64,000 nucleotides of DNA, from NCBI RefSeq assembly GCF_022201045.2, contig NC_068564.1, positions 32,517,001 through 32,581,000 on the forward strand. The letters are read 5' to 3'. The translations under genes were made by a program, and so were the position numbers. This stretch comes from Citrus sinensis. Its lineage: Eukaryota; Streptophyta; Magnoliopsida; Sapindales; Rutaceae. The notes under the pieces were generated by a model, which saw nothing but the letters and a program-made list of their open reading frames with translations, did no database searches and was not told the origin of the DNA. The stretch's first letter is position 1. Every line of letters begins with the position of its first letter. Below are positions 12,879 through 25,805 of this stretch, piece by piece.

Positions 12879-14146
12879 GGTGATAGAGAAGCTAGTGAGA
12901 GAGAGAGAGAGAGAGGATTGAGATAGTGATGCGCAACGGCTACCGTTTAAAAATTTTGAATTGTCAGCGACATTTTCTTGTTAGGTATTTATTTGGCGAT
13001 GTGTTAATAAAGGAGGGAAAACAACGTTTTGGAGGGGACCAGTTCCGCGGCTAACTACCAATATAAACGTGCATCGTCAAACCTACTCTAATCTTAAATG
13101 GGCCCGGTTGGAATTCATTCATTTGTAGGGCTTATGATGGCCTCGATAGTTTTGTATCTGTTAGCACCCATTTAAACTCTCCATGAGCCCCAAAGTATCC
13201 TATTAAAAGAGTAAATAAATCACACAACTTGTTACAACACCCATTGAATTCCACAAATAACCCTGTATGTAGGTGCGTACGTATGTATATATTCAAGAAA
13301 CCGTATATAAACAAAATTCTTCTATTGCAAAACTGTTTCATAAATTTAATCCGAAGCTCTTGATCGATATTGAAATCAATTTTCAATTTAGAATTCCTTC
13401 AGTGTCTTTTTACTTTCAAGTGACTATATATATAGATATCGGCTTTCTCTCATGCGGTTATTTTTATTTTTTTTATGCAAACACATTGTTAAGTCATATG
13501 ATTTAATGAATTATATATGTATATCCAAGATCCTAGAGTTTATTAAAATTCGAAAAAAATTATTAAGTCACATGCTTTAATATTATAATGTTATTACACT
13601 AATAGATCATATGACTTAATAGCTTTTCCAAACTTTAACAAATTTAGAATTCTATATTTGGAACATTTATAAATTTAGATAGATAGATGGATAGATAAAT
13701 ATAATGAATTCATAATGTTATTTTATCTTTTCATGAAAATAGATAACAAAATATTATTATAAAGTAAGTAAAACTAGTAGAAAAAGTAAAGTCATTCTCT
13801 CTATGTACCGGTGGAAAAAAGTAAAGCCATTCTCTTTATGTAGCTCTACAAGTTATGGGCAGCGGAAACTAGTGAGAATATTTTATTGATATAGATAATA
13901 ATGATGATTCAGGATTTTTATTAGATTTATTTAACTATAATTAAAATTATAAATTTAAGAAAGAGGAGTTTTATGAGAGTTTTAGAGGGGTGACGATAGC
14001 TCCACTCTTACAAAATATAACTAGTTGTGGGTAAGGTGTGGGTATATTTCTCTATTTATTTTTTTAAATGCACTTTATTTATATATTATTTTATAAATAT
14101 TATTGTCTTATTGAAGTAATTTACTTATTATTGAGCTTTTAAGATG

Positions 14147-14866
14147 TAGGGGTGTTCATAATCTAATCCGATTCGCTCAATCCATATGCTCCGTAAAAAT
14201 CCGATTCGTAAAAATTTGATCCGTAGATTGGTGGATCGGATTGGATTGAAAATTTAAAAATCTGTAATTAGTGGATTGGATATGAATTTACTTATGTTAA
14301 TCCACAAAAAATTACGGATCAACAAAAAAAATATTTATTTAATTAAAAAACTAAGCTTGTAATTATGGTATTAGTACTTACTAATAAATAAATAAGTTAA
14401 AATATAGTTACATTAACACCATATTATATCTTATCCGATAATAATATAAAATAAAAAATAATTAAATAAACAAATACAGCTTCCTAATTAATTAATTTTT
14501 ATGTACTGATTTAAACAAATGAGATTTTTTCTTTTTGGTGTGTTATATTTTAAAATTTTGAATGCATTTTCTATCTTTATTTAAACAATTAATTTATGTA
14601 AATCTTTTTTAATTTTGAATTTGATTGGTTGTATAATCATTTTTATATAATTTTTTAAATTTAGTTAGTTCATGGATAGGACAAAATCAAAAAAAATTAA
14701 CCCACAAACCAATCGACAAAATGGTAGATTGGATATGAATTGGGTAAAATTCGCATCCGTTCTACATACATATGGATAGATTTGGATTAAATTTAACTAA
14801 TCTGTGAATTAGATTGGATTAAAAATTTATAATCTGTAAAATTATGGATCGGATATGGATTGATGT
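14147..14866. mobile_element. Degenerate hAT-like non-autonomous element
   Basis: Starts TAGGGGTGTTCATAATC and is packed with variants of ATGGATCGGATATGGATTG in both orientations. The right end, about GGATATGGATTGATGTCC, is a weak reverse-complement match to the left end. It has no coding capacity. The edges are uncertain and no clean target duplication was found. Confidence 0.45.
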
Positions 14867-14890
14867 CCAATCCATAATTGAGATGTGAAT

Positions 14891-15678
14891 TAGGGGTGGG
14901 TAAATTTGAATTTGGATTGAGTTCAGATCAGGTTTTGAGTTAATCAAGTTGGGCAAATATTCACCCGAAATCAATTTGAATTTGTAATTCGATCTGAACT
15001 AAAATACTTGTTAAACAGTTTTGCAATTCCCTCTTCTGACATTGCCTTCAGCATCTTAAATCCCAACCCAAATTGAAAGTAACATTGAATATAATACAAA
15101 TAAGTTATACTAGACTTCATTTAAGTTATACTAGACGCCATTTAAGTTATATCACATCACATCTCATATCGTGCAAATTATATAATACAATGAAAATTCA
15201 AAATTAATGATTTAATAGAATATACCATGAAAAAAAAGCCACTGGATTTTGATCTAACAAGGTGGCAGTCGAGGTGGAGCAAGCTATAATCGAGGTGGAG
15301 CAGACCACACTAGTGCATCGCAGTGGCCTGGTCTGCGCTACAGCAACAACTTGCATCGGTGACTGGGTCTAGGTGTGCATGTAGGTCACATAAGACCATC
15401 GATGATGGTGTCTGTCGATATGGGTCACGTCGGTGCTCTGCGTGTGCCACCCTGTGGTGACTGGGTGCGTGTGCGTGGTGTGTGAACTGAGTGCTTAGTT
15501 AATCGATTAGGTTTTTTTTTTTTTATCAAATTTTTTAAATTGTGAAATCCAATCAAATTATCAGTTTGGATAAGAATATCACGCGATCGAGTTGGAGGTT
15601 CCATCTGCATACGACCGAAACTTGAATTTTTGCACATTGAGTTGGATCGGGTCACGTCGAGTTATTAGCCCACCCCTA
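14891..15678. mobile_element. Probable hAT-type non-autonomous element
   Basis: Terminal inverted repeats TAGGGGTGGG (14891-14900) and CCCACCCCTA (15669-15678), about 788 bp. Flanking 8-mers ATGTGAAT and CTTATGAA are only loosely alike, so the target duplication is eroded or shifted. It contains a GC-richer core (about 15240-15500) unlike its surroundings and no transposase. Confidence 0.55.
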
Positions 15679-16801
15679 CTTATGAATGAATGATTAGGGA
15701 AGCAATTGCGAGAAGAAAGATGAAGCAGAGGCTGTAATGTGATTTTTTTAGCTGGACAATGGCTGTATTTATGGCCACTGCAGCTGCGAGTATTCAATGG
15801 GTAGGCAGCTATACTGAATTTCTTACTCTTGTTTAACATCCATCGGTCCATGATTTGTTTTCCACAGTTGTTTTTCGACTTTTTAGTGCTCTTATGGTGT
15901 TTGGCGCCAATTTGTGATAACTATCATTACACATAACTGTAGTTGTCGTAGATACTTATGTAGTCAGGGATCTTTTTTATTTTTTTTTGTCAGTGCACTA
16001 TCAATCAAGCTAATTGTGTAAAAACGTCCCCTATAATTAATGTGATTCTTTCTACCAAAGTGGCAAAACACCAAATTGTAGGGGAGGTCCAAAAAGTTAC
16101 CCATTTTTATCCACAAGCACCTCTATATAAAGCATAAATAAAAAATCAAAATTACATTAAATTAATTTAACATATTTATAAATGGGCAACTGTTAAGTTA
16201 TATTATTTGTAACATATAATTGACTTAAAAATAAATTTTTTATGATTCCTTAATTTTTCGACGAGAGACAATTAAATGATATGAAAAAATAATTTTAGAT
16301 TGATATAAGTTATATAATGTATAACTCAATAAGACCCTTACAAATACATTAGAACCACAAGTCTGACCTCTGAAAATGACCAATTGTTCAACTTATTAAC
16401 AATTGTGAACACATTGTTCCCGGGGCATCATGTAATTTCAAACACAATGCTACACAAATTTTCAAATTGAAAAAAAGGGCTAATGTTTTAGTTTAAGAAT
16501 GCGTGTGTCATTTTTGTTATTGTAATTAGAATATTAAAAAATAATAATTAAACTGATGCATTAATAGATCACCGTTGGCAGTCATTAAACAGAATTATTA
16601 AAAAACACTCAAAAATCAGAACGGAAAATCCAAAGGAAACTCCAAAATTATCAATCAAATCAAAACTGAGTGCTTCTGTTCTGAAGGGAGAAGGGGAAAA
16701 AAAAAAACAACTGAGTGAAAAAGAAAATTTACAGAAATTATTGAAATTGAAAAGATAATTCGAATCATATAAAAATAAAAAAGGGAGGGAACGAAAGAGA
16801 A

Positions 16802-19800
16802 ATGTCCGGTGATAAAAGAAGAGCGTGGGCCGATACGACGCCACTTCTTGACCAAAAACACCGATCTTCTATCTCTCCAATCTATAACACCAACCGCATA
16901 TCCTACGCCGCCGGCGGCCTCCTCGAGATGGCCTACGCCACCGCACCTCCCGCTCGTTCCCGCTCCGTCTTTCTCGGCGTCGACGTCGGCACTGGCAGTG
17001 CCCGCGCAGGTCAATGAAATGATCGCTCGATTATAGTTTTAAATTTCCTGAAACCATAAAACACAGTTTCTTTTAAATTTCCTGAAACCATAAAACACAG
17101 TTTCTAGTAAGAAACAAGAATTAGACAACAAAATGTATAAACTTCTTTGAATATTTATTATTTTATTTTATTTTTCCACCAATGAAATCATTGGTTGATT
17201 ACAAATTAGTTGACCCTTGTCTTATCGAAGAAACTGAAATTTCTTTATAAACTTGTGTTAACATTAAGAATTTCGTATAAGACTGCTAGCACCAAGTGTG
17301 CCAGTTACACACATGCACACATACATACGCAGACACTTTAACTTCACCGTAATTCTGATTTGAGCGGACTTAGGATATGTTTGGGATTGAGGTGGTATGT
17401 TTTTTGACTCACAGCTGTTGTTAGTGCCTGTTGTTAGGCGGAATCACTAGATGTTAAATATAGATGGGATGAGTGGTAAGTGTTAGCTGCTGTGTAAAAG
17501 TAGGTGTTCACTGAACACTTATAGCTGCCATGGTTTTAAAGTTAGGTAGCAGCATAGTAGTCTTGAGCATAGTTTTAGTTTCAAGACTAGAAGAATTCCT
17601 ATCAGTCGTTTTATGTACATAATTGTCCATGTCCTATTAGGAAAGATCAATATGAATATTACTCTTCTGAGATTTTGTAATAGTTTATTGATTGTTCTTG
17701 CTGCTTGATGATACAGGTTTGTTTGATGAGAGTGGAAAACTTCTTGGATCTGCTAGTAGCCCAATACAAATATGGAAAGAGGGTGACTGCATTGAGGTAC
17801 TTTGTTAGTATTGATTACTTACTACATGCACGAGAAGTTAGGTGCACAGATCATCTTTAACTTCCTAATAATTTCTGATGTGTTGTAAGTGCATCAAAGG
17901 AAGTTCTTGAAACGATTGAAGTGCTATTGGGTAGGAAAAAAATCGAAGAAAAATGTGGAGGACAGTATGACTTTAATTCACAACTGTAAATGTTGAAATG
18001 CTTGGTCTAATAATACTTTTTGTTTTCATCTTTAATTTCAAAATCAGCAATCATCAACGGATATTTGGCATGCAATCTGTGCTGCTGTTGATTCAGCTTG
18101 CTCTCTTGCAAATGTTGACGGGGAAGAAGTAAAGGGCGTGGGTTTTGCAGCCACTTGTTCGCTTGGTTCGTGACTAATTCTTCAAGAATACTGTGACAAA
18201 ACACTTTATTTTGGATGTTATGAGAAATGACGCCTACTATGATTTCACAATTTGGATAAAATGGTTTCTTTGCAGTTGCAGTGGATGCTGATGGCTCTCC
18301 AGTTTCAGTTTCTTGGAATGGTGATTCTAGGAGAAACATTATCGTGTGGATGGACCATAGAGCTGTAAAGCAAGCTGAGAAGATCAATTCTCGCAATTCA
18401 CCAGTGTTACAATACTGTGGTGGAGCTGTTTCCCCTGAGATGCAGCCACCAAAGGTATCTGAGCGGCTGTTCTATCCATCTAAGACACATGGCATGGCAC
18501 GAGAATATAAAGGAATCAGAAAACAATAAGCTATTTATCCTTCTGTTTTACTCAATTTGATAGTGAGTTATGGTTGATTCGAGGCACTCAATTTGATTTT
18601 CCGTCTTTCTGAAATGGCCATTTATGCACAGTAAATGAATGATTCCTCTTTTATTTTTGTTGTGTATTTGTTCGTTTTTATTATTATTATTTTATTTTAT
18701 TTTTAATTTTTGCGTGGCTGTTCTGGAAGAGAGGGGGGGGGGGGGGGTGCTGGGGGGGGGTGAGCTTCATTAGAGTTTTACGTATTTCGCACTTTAATTG
18801 ACTTGTGAGTTTTCTTGGTGCAATTTACACGTTTGAGACCTTTAATTAGGGATTTGCTTTGTTAAAAGCATCATCTTTCTGTTAAAAGCACACTTTAACC
18901 AGGCAAACTTGGCTTATATAGAAATTTGTGGGAGTGAATCGAGGATGAAAAACTTGACTTTATAATTGTAAATTTCAATTTTTTTTTGAGGAACTGATGT
19001 GAGTTTAGTTTGATTGGACTGGGTAGTTGCTAGGGTGTTGCGTTCTGATTTTGTTGGAAGAAAAATATTAGGGCATTAGGTGATGATTGCTTTTAATTTT
19101 TATCCTGAGGCTATGGGTTTTCCTTGGATTCTTGGTTCAAGTTGTCAAGTTATATGAAATCGAAAGCCATTACAAGCTCCAAATACATAATGCTGGTTAA
19201 GATATAATTTTATGTTCTGCGATACTTGTGCAATTTTATTGTTTCTGATCATGGTGGTTACTTGCACTTAACGGGTTATTTCCCTCATGTCTCAACTTTG
19301 AGTTGAACGAATGATTCGTTTTCTTTTCTTTTTTAATTCCTTTTGTTTCTGGTGGGGGTGTTTAACATGTCTGATTTTCGATTTTTAATTTTTTGTGCGG
19401 CAGCTTTTATGGGTGAAAGAAAATTTGCGAGAATCTTGGTCGATGGTATTTAGGTGGATGGACTTGAGTGATTGGTTGTCGTATAGGTACTTGGACCTGC
19501 TAGTCCTGAATTATTATAATCTTTTTTATGACTAGACGTCATTCTTTTCCATTAAGTCAATTGTTTATTGTGTTTTTATTAAATGAACTTGTCCTTATTT
19601 TGTGCATTCCAGGGCAACAGGAGATGACACCCGAAGTCTATGCACCACAGTGTGCAAATGGACTTACCTTGGTCATGCACATATGCAACAGATGAATGAG
19701 AAAGGTTTTCGAGACATGGAAGCTTGTGGGTGGGATGACGAATTCTGGGAGGAGATTGGCTTGGGTGATCTCATAGATGGGCATCATGCGAAGATTGGTA

Positions 19801-22800
19801 TGTTTGTATATTTCTTTTGTTTAGTTCTTTCTGTATTAATGCGGACATAAGCTGCATGCATGGACAATTAATGATCAAAATTTAAGTTCTTTGCTGTTCA
19901 ATATCTAAAAGCTATTTTGTCATTTCTAAGTTAGAGAAATTTTATTTCGTTTGGTAACTTAAGAAACCCAGATCAAGCTGCAATTATCAGAATGCCAGAA
20001 CTACATTCTTGTAATGTTTGATTTATAAAGGCTGTTTCTTTCTCATTTGATTCATTGATGGATCAGTAATTTTCTCACCTGATTACACTAGAATTATGTA
20101 TTCTTTATATATGCCTCTATGCTCTCTATAAGGTTGATCTGACACTCCATAAGCCTTACAATGTATTTGCAGTTTGTAATGTATTTGAGAGGCTTTATTT
20201 GCCACAAACAATATTCTAAATGTTCCTATGAAATGATAAAAATAGTGAGTTGAAAACTCATTTGGTGGTGTATTGTACAAGCGCATTTGCCAATGTTTGC
20301 TATTTTAATTTGACATAATTATGTGTCAACAGGACGGAGTGTAGCTTTCCCTGGCCATCCGTTGGGTTCTGGCCTTACTCCTGCTGCTGCAAAGGCAAGA
20401 AATTTTGTACTGAAGATTTCAAATTGATCGCGCCCTTGAGGTCCACTGACAAAGCAAACACATTTATTTAGATAGAATGTGCAAATACACATCCTTTTCA
20501 ATGGGCTTTAGGGGGTGTTTCTTTCTCTATTGTAATATGTAGTGGCTAGTATTATTCTCTTCAGAAAATTATCTTATTGCAGGAACTCGGGCTGGTACCT
20601 GGAACTCCTGTTGGGACTTCGCTGATTGATGCTCATGCTGGAGGTGTGGGAGTAATGGAAAGTGTGCCTGAGTCAGTTTCTGAAGCCAAAGGTTATTGCT
20701 GACTAGATAAACTTTTTCCTCGTACCAGTTGCAACTTGATTACATTCTGTTCAATCTTGCAAATATTATATATGTTCAGAGAATGAAGAGGAAGCTATAT
20801 GCCACCGTATGGTGTTAGTCTGTGGCACTTCTACTTGCCATATGGCTGTATCACGGAACAAGTTGTTTATTCCTGGAGTGTGGGGGCCATTTTGGTCAGG
20901 TACATCGATAAATTTTCTCTCAGTCTTCTGTTCAGAAAGTTTATGTGAGGATTTGGAGCTTTCTTGTGCGCAAACTCTTGCCTACATGAATTTTCTGTAT
21001 ATATATCTTTTTGTTTTTAGAATTTTGAAAGGCTTCTTTGCAACTTATTTCAATTCTTTTTCCAACTCGAATTAACATGAAATATCATACCATAAGTTTC
21101 ACTTTGCCATGGATCAAAGCTTGGGTCACCTTGATTTTAAGGATAGTTCATTGACCAAATTAAATTAAAATTTCATTGTATAAATTTTAGGCAAATATAA
21201 GTACCTTCTGGAGAGCTAGGAGTTTCTTTGCAGTTCTGTCACAGACAAGTCTTAAGAGAGTGTATATTAATGTAAACTTCCTTTTGCTTCTGTTTTCCAG
21301 CAATGGTGCCTAAATTCTGGCTAACAGAAGGCGGGCAGAGTGCTACTGGTGCGTTGTTAGATTACATAATTGAAAATCATGTTGCTTCTCGAAGCCTTGC
21401 TAACCGTGCTGCTTCTCGACGTAAGCTATTTGTTGCTGATTTTTTCAGATACTTATTTTCTCTTGTCTCTTTATCTGAACTCAGTTCATTTAAATATATG
21501 GGTGATGTAAATTTTTTTGCTTCTCTTTGCATGCATATCTGGCTTAGTCTTTTTTAATTTTTTTTTTTCCTCCTATATGTTCCAGATGTATCCCTCTTTG
21601 AACTTCTGAACGGCACTTTAGAATCAATGATGCATGAGAGGAACTCTCCTTTTGTTGCTGCTCTGACTGAAGATATACACGTTCTTCCTGACTTCCATGG
21701 AAACAGGTAAATAGTTAAAAGCATGATGTACGGTTCTAGGTGGTAGTGCCCAAATATGTGTTGCAACTGTATGCTACTAAGTTTGTGATGGCACAGGTCT
21801 CCTATTGCTGATCCGAAATCAAAAGGAATAATATGTGGTATGACACTCGATTCAAGTGAGAAACAGCTGGCTCTTTTATACCTCGCCACTGTACAGGGCA
21901 TTGCCTATGGTACACGTCACATTGTGGAGCACTGCAATGGCCATGGTCATAAAGTAAGCGAACATATTTTTCACTCAGTGTTCTATTTGTCACAATCTAG
22001 AACAGTTAGAAGTTTTTTATGAAATGAACTGTCAGATCATCTATACTAAGTTTCTCTACTCTATATGCTTCTGGCTCGCCTTTCAGAACTCTTTTTGTTC
22101 CATTAATTAATACATTTGGTGGTAGAAATAGTTATTGAAACTGGAAGAACTTGCATATGCCAAGAGACTGAAACATGCCTCACAATTACTTGACTTTTTA
22201 GCTATTTAGTGTAACAGCACAACTGCTACACAATCATGTCTGTAACATTGCCTGACGTCCCTGCTGCTCAAGTGAGACCCCTTTTCTTCTTTGTTTCTAT
22301 GATTAACAAGGACCCATATGAACTGCCTTCCATTTTGTGTTTGTATGAGGATAAACGGAGGTGAAAGTTTTGAGTTTACCAGAAGAGAAACTTGTCACTA
22401 TAAGATATTAATTTCAAACGTGGGATAACCCACAATGGCTTTAGTTGAAAAGAAATCCAGGTTGTTCAGCAACCCAATCCATTGCCTTGTGTTTGAGCTT
22501 TAATTTTTCTGGTCATTTTTTTGACTTGCGTTTGCTAAAGAAACATGTAGATCACTCTATAGCTTAGCAAAAAAATGCTTTTACATATGTTAACTTTCTG
22601 ATGGCCAATTAAGATGTCTGGTTTGGACAATCAACGGAAGTTGGTCCTGAAAATTCTTGGTCAAGAAGGTTCTGATACAAAATTAACTTGCAATCAACCA
22701 TCGTAAATGAATTTCATTTGTGTACATGTGTTTTTTTATGTAGGGCTGTTATGACTTTAAGTGATAATTATTTGGTTATTGACTTATCAGTTTCGCAACT

Positions 22801-24110
22801 CTTATCTATTATATGTTTCTTTCGTCATTTGCAGATTGACACATTACTTGCCTGCGGTGGCCTTGCCAAGAACCCCTTGTTCCTTCAACAACATGCAGAT
22901 ATTATTGGTATCTCTTCCTGTCTTCCTCAGTCTCCACCTTCCCTTTGCTTGTGGCCTTCTGTTGTATTTATATATCTAGAACACACATGTACGTACAGAT
23001 AGATGGTTAAATACACAAGTCGGTGTGCGTATATACATATGATCGAAATTTATGGGTTACTCTTGTTCTGGTATGATATCTAAGTCATATAACAGGACCC
23101 CTGCTTAGCTATGTTTGTATGTAATCAAATTCTTCTTATGTCAAGAAGTGAAAAATCTTTTGCATTACAGAGGATGTTGATAGAAGCCTTTTGGCATTTT
23201 TTGACACAAATTGACAAACTTGTGGCCTTCTTGCTCATAATTGGTGCAGGTTGCCCTATTATACTTCCACGTGAAAATGAGTCTGTGCTCTTGGGTGCTG
23301 CTATCCTTGGTGCCGTTGCAGCAAAGAGGTACTCTAGTCTCATTGAGGCCATGAAGGCAATGAATGCAGCTGGTCAGGTATGTATGACAGTCGGTTTTTA
23401 CCTTCTAACATATTTGTATCTAGTATATATTACAAGAGACAAAGAAGCAAAAATTTGCCAGTTGATCCTGTGCTTTTTTTACTCATTTTTGTTCCTGGAG
23501 GCAAGCCAGTATGGCGTTTCCTACCAATAATTAACTAAGACATTTCCCCACTGGTAGACTTATGATAACATACATTGCATTAAAAAGTTTTTGCTTCTGT
23601 GTTCATTGGTGGGGCTCAATGTTAGGAATATATGGAATCTTGTGAGCAATTATGGATTTTCCACCCTCATCTCGCACCAACATCATCCCTAAGATTTTGA
23701 CTTTTCTTTTGAGAAATACTTGATGGTCCATGTAACTCGATGCCCTTTGATTCCCATTTGCGGACTGTAGGTTTCTTTAGCATGAAAAGTAATTAGTCAT
23801 AATAGTATTACCTGTGCTGAGCCCCATATTGCCTCTGCATGATTACTTAATAATATCAGATGAACATTTTCCGAAATTGGTGTTCATTGTATATGTTCCC
23901 AGAGTCATTCATGTTGGCTTCTTTTAAGCAAAAAGTTGATATCCCTGGCATATATTTCTATTTTCACATATACTTGAATATGCGCAGGTTATACACCCAT
24001 CAAAAGACCCAAAGGTGAAGAAGTATCATGATGCAAAATATCATATTTTCCGTGAGCTTTACGAGCAACAGGTATCTCAGCGATCAATAATGGCACAAGC
24101 TTTGGCATAG
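16802..24110 (+). CDS. FGGY-family carbohydrate kinase (D-ribulokinase-like)
   Basis: ATP-dependent sugar kinase of the FGGY fold; the clade resembles eukaryotic ribulokinase-like FGGY proteins. Fifteen exons: 16802-17009, 17717-17796, 18048-18165, 18276-18454, 19404-19486, 19613-19797, 20333-20394, 20583-20691, 20780-20899, 21301-21420, 21586-21706, 21797-21953, 22835-22907, 23250-23377, 23988-24110; 1866 nt, 621 aa. The nucleotide-binding loop is [14 protein letters not shown]. Other family motifs are [55 protein letters not shown], the sugar-kinase signature region [13 protein letters not shown], and [13 protein letters not shown]. The protein ends [10 protein letters not shown] second in-frame ATG at 16928 gives a 579-aa protein starting [11 protein letters not shown], closer to the usual length; the upstream 42 residues are not part of the fold. 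Intron 7 has a GC donor. The true substrate cannot be told from sequence. Confidence 0.94.
17038..17105. repeat. Perfect 34-bp tandem duplication at start of FGGY intron 1
   Basis: Two identical units, 17038-17071 and 17072-17105, containing TTTCCTGAAACCATAAAACA. They start 28 nt after the donor and do not copy it. Confidence 0.92.
18733..18760 (+). repeat. G15 and G9 runs in FGGY intron 4
   Basis: Fifteen G, a TGCT spacer, then nine G on the transcribed sense strand, with a short purine stretch just before. Such runs could fold as an RNA quadruplex. Their exact length is unreliable in most assemblies. Confidence 0.85.
20395..20582 (+). other. GC-AG intron 7 of the FGGY kinase
   Basis: Exon 7 ends GCTGCAAAG, followed by GCAAGA; the acceptor is ATTGCAG before GAACTCGG. 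The join gives [15 protein letters not shown], continuous with the family. No GT donor in frame is close by. Confidence 0.87.
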
Positions 24111-25676
24111 GGTATCTGCTGCCAGGTTCAAATCAAACTTGCTCCCTGACAATGTAAAAATGTTTACTGTTTCGTACAGTTTTTTTTACTCTTTTTGTTT
24201 TTTTCTTTCGTCTTCTTGGTCTCATAAATGACGAATCTCAAAAGAATCAAACTGCCTTGTAAAAAGTTTACATCTTAAATTTCTTTTATCCCAAATCTAA
24301 TCTCAAGTGATGTGTCATTCATTGAGTAATGGGTAATTTTTTATAAAATTTAAGTGAATTAATTGTATTATTTTATTAATCAATTGATGATTGTCACATC
24401 ATTATAAAATAATTTTTTATTTACCATAATTTTTTGGGGTAAAAAAATTTAGAACTACTCATGTGGAATACAAATTACAATGCATTAACTTTTTTTTTAA
24501 AAAAAAATTGATAGAAGAGAAATAAAGGTAGAGATGATAAAATTAATTGCATGGCCAGTTGGCCACGGTGTGATAGAAATTAACTAGAGTTTAAAAGCTT
24601 CAAAAAGATCGGCATTGATATTTCCATTTTCAATTGAAATAAGCTATTCATTGATATTTCCATTTTCTAATTAATCATTCAGTAAAAAATTCTTTCGAAT
24701 CACAATGCAAACATACCATCAATGAAACGCAGATTAAGCAATTATTGGACTAGCGGGTAGTTGTATTATAATTATACACATCGCGTTGCAAAGGTTGCAT
24801 CGATCAAACATTTTCATGAAAGTAATAATGCTGTGGGCAGGATTTTCTTTGAAGCCTCATATTTAAAGGTGAATTTGGCTCATCGTTAATATTACATTAT
24901 CTCACAGTTCACTCAACTTCATGACATCATTTTCAATGAAATTATCTAGCATCGTAAATAAGGTTTTCTTTATTAAAAAAACGAGGGCAATTGATTGGGG
25001 CAGTACACTTCTTTAAGTCGACGTGGGATAATAGGCTTGGACCTCTTCATGAGGGCTAACGGCCCACTAAGTGTAAAGTACGAATGTGTTCTGTGGATGC
25101 AAAAACCCTAACTCAACTAGATCTATTAGGCTAAACAATTATCTAAGGACCAAATCTTACTAAATGTAGCCCACATAAACCAATTAAGGTCAACGAACTC
25201 AATTGACAAGAATAAAAGAAAAAGGTTTTTTGAAGACATATTTAATCTAACTTACTACCGTTAAAAATAAGGTAAAAAAAAGATTGGCCAAGTGTCCACT
25301 TTTATGTTATTAAATTACAACAAATGTAATCTAGAAATTGGGAAAGAAAAACAAACTACTATGTAATAGAACAAACAAAAGCATTATATTAAATAAAAAA
25401 CAAAAACAAAAGCATTATATTATTATTAATTACGTAAAAGTAAATGACAAAAGTGAAAGGCCCGGGCATACTTGCGTGCATTCGGGTCTTAACTGATCGT
25501 TTTTGATCTTGTGCCATCTGTCACCTAATTATTGGCTATATAATCTTCTGGCACGAGAAAGTGAAGCTCACTGCCAGCGCTTGGGCTTTTGCTCCATCAC
25601 TGCTCCGCAAATTTATATGACGCCACGTCGCCATCTATCAAATTATATTTTCATTTTTCAAAATAAATAAATTATA

Positions 25677-25805
25677 AGGGTGTCTTTATGTTACATTTAA
25701 TGTAACATACACAACTCATCTTAACCACATAAATTATGAATCTTATAATTTTATATAGCTGAGATGAATTGTGTAAGTTACATTAACCGTAACTTATCAC
25801 TTGCC
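25677..25805. mobile_element. Palindromic MITE, copy A
   Basis: About 129 bp, nearly fully self-complementary: the left half TTAATGTAACATACACAACT pairs with the right half ATTGTGTAAGTTACATTAA. A second copy of the same family lies at 47846-47973. No coding capacity. Confidence 0.7.

Larger units (their letters stand above)
12879..16801. other. Gene-free region between divergent BIO3-BIO1 and FGGY kinase
   Basis: 12879-13000 is the BIO3-BIO1 leader, with a GA microsatellite at 12896-12915 (CT in the transcript). 13000-14146 is AT-rich with nothing recognisable. 14147-15678 holds two hAT-like elements. 16440-16801 is the probable FGGY kinase promoter and leader. Open frames here (for example 15425-15851 on the minus strand) have no family resemblance and lie in or beside transposon sequence. 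Confidence 0.6.

Noticed and set aside
15425..15851. Minus-strand open frames of 76-90 aa
   Set aside because: They lie inside or across the end of a hAT-like element, show no family motif, and have low-complexity runs.
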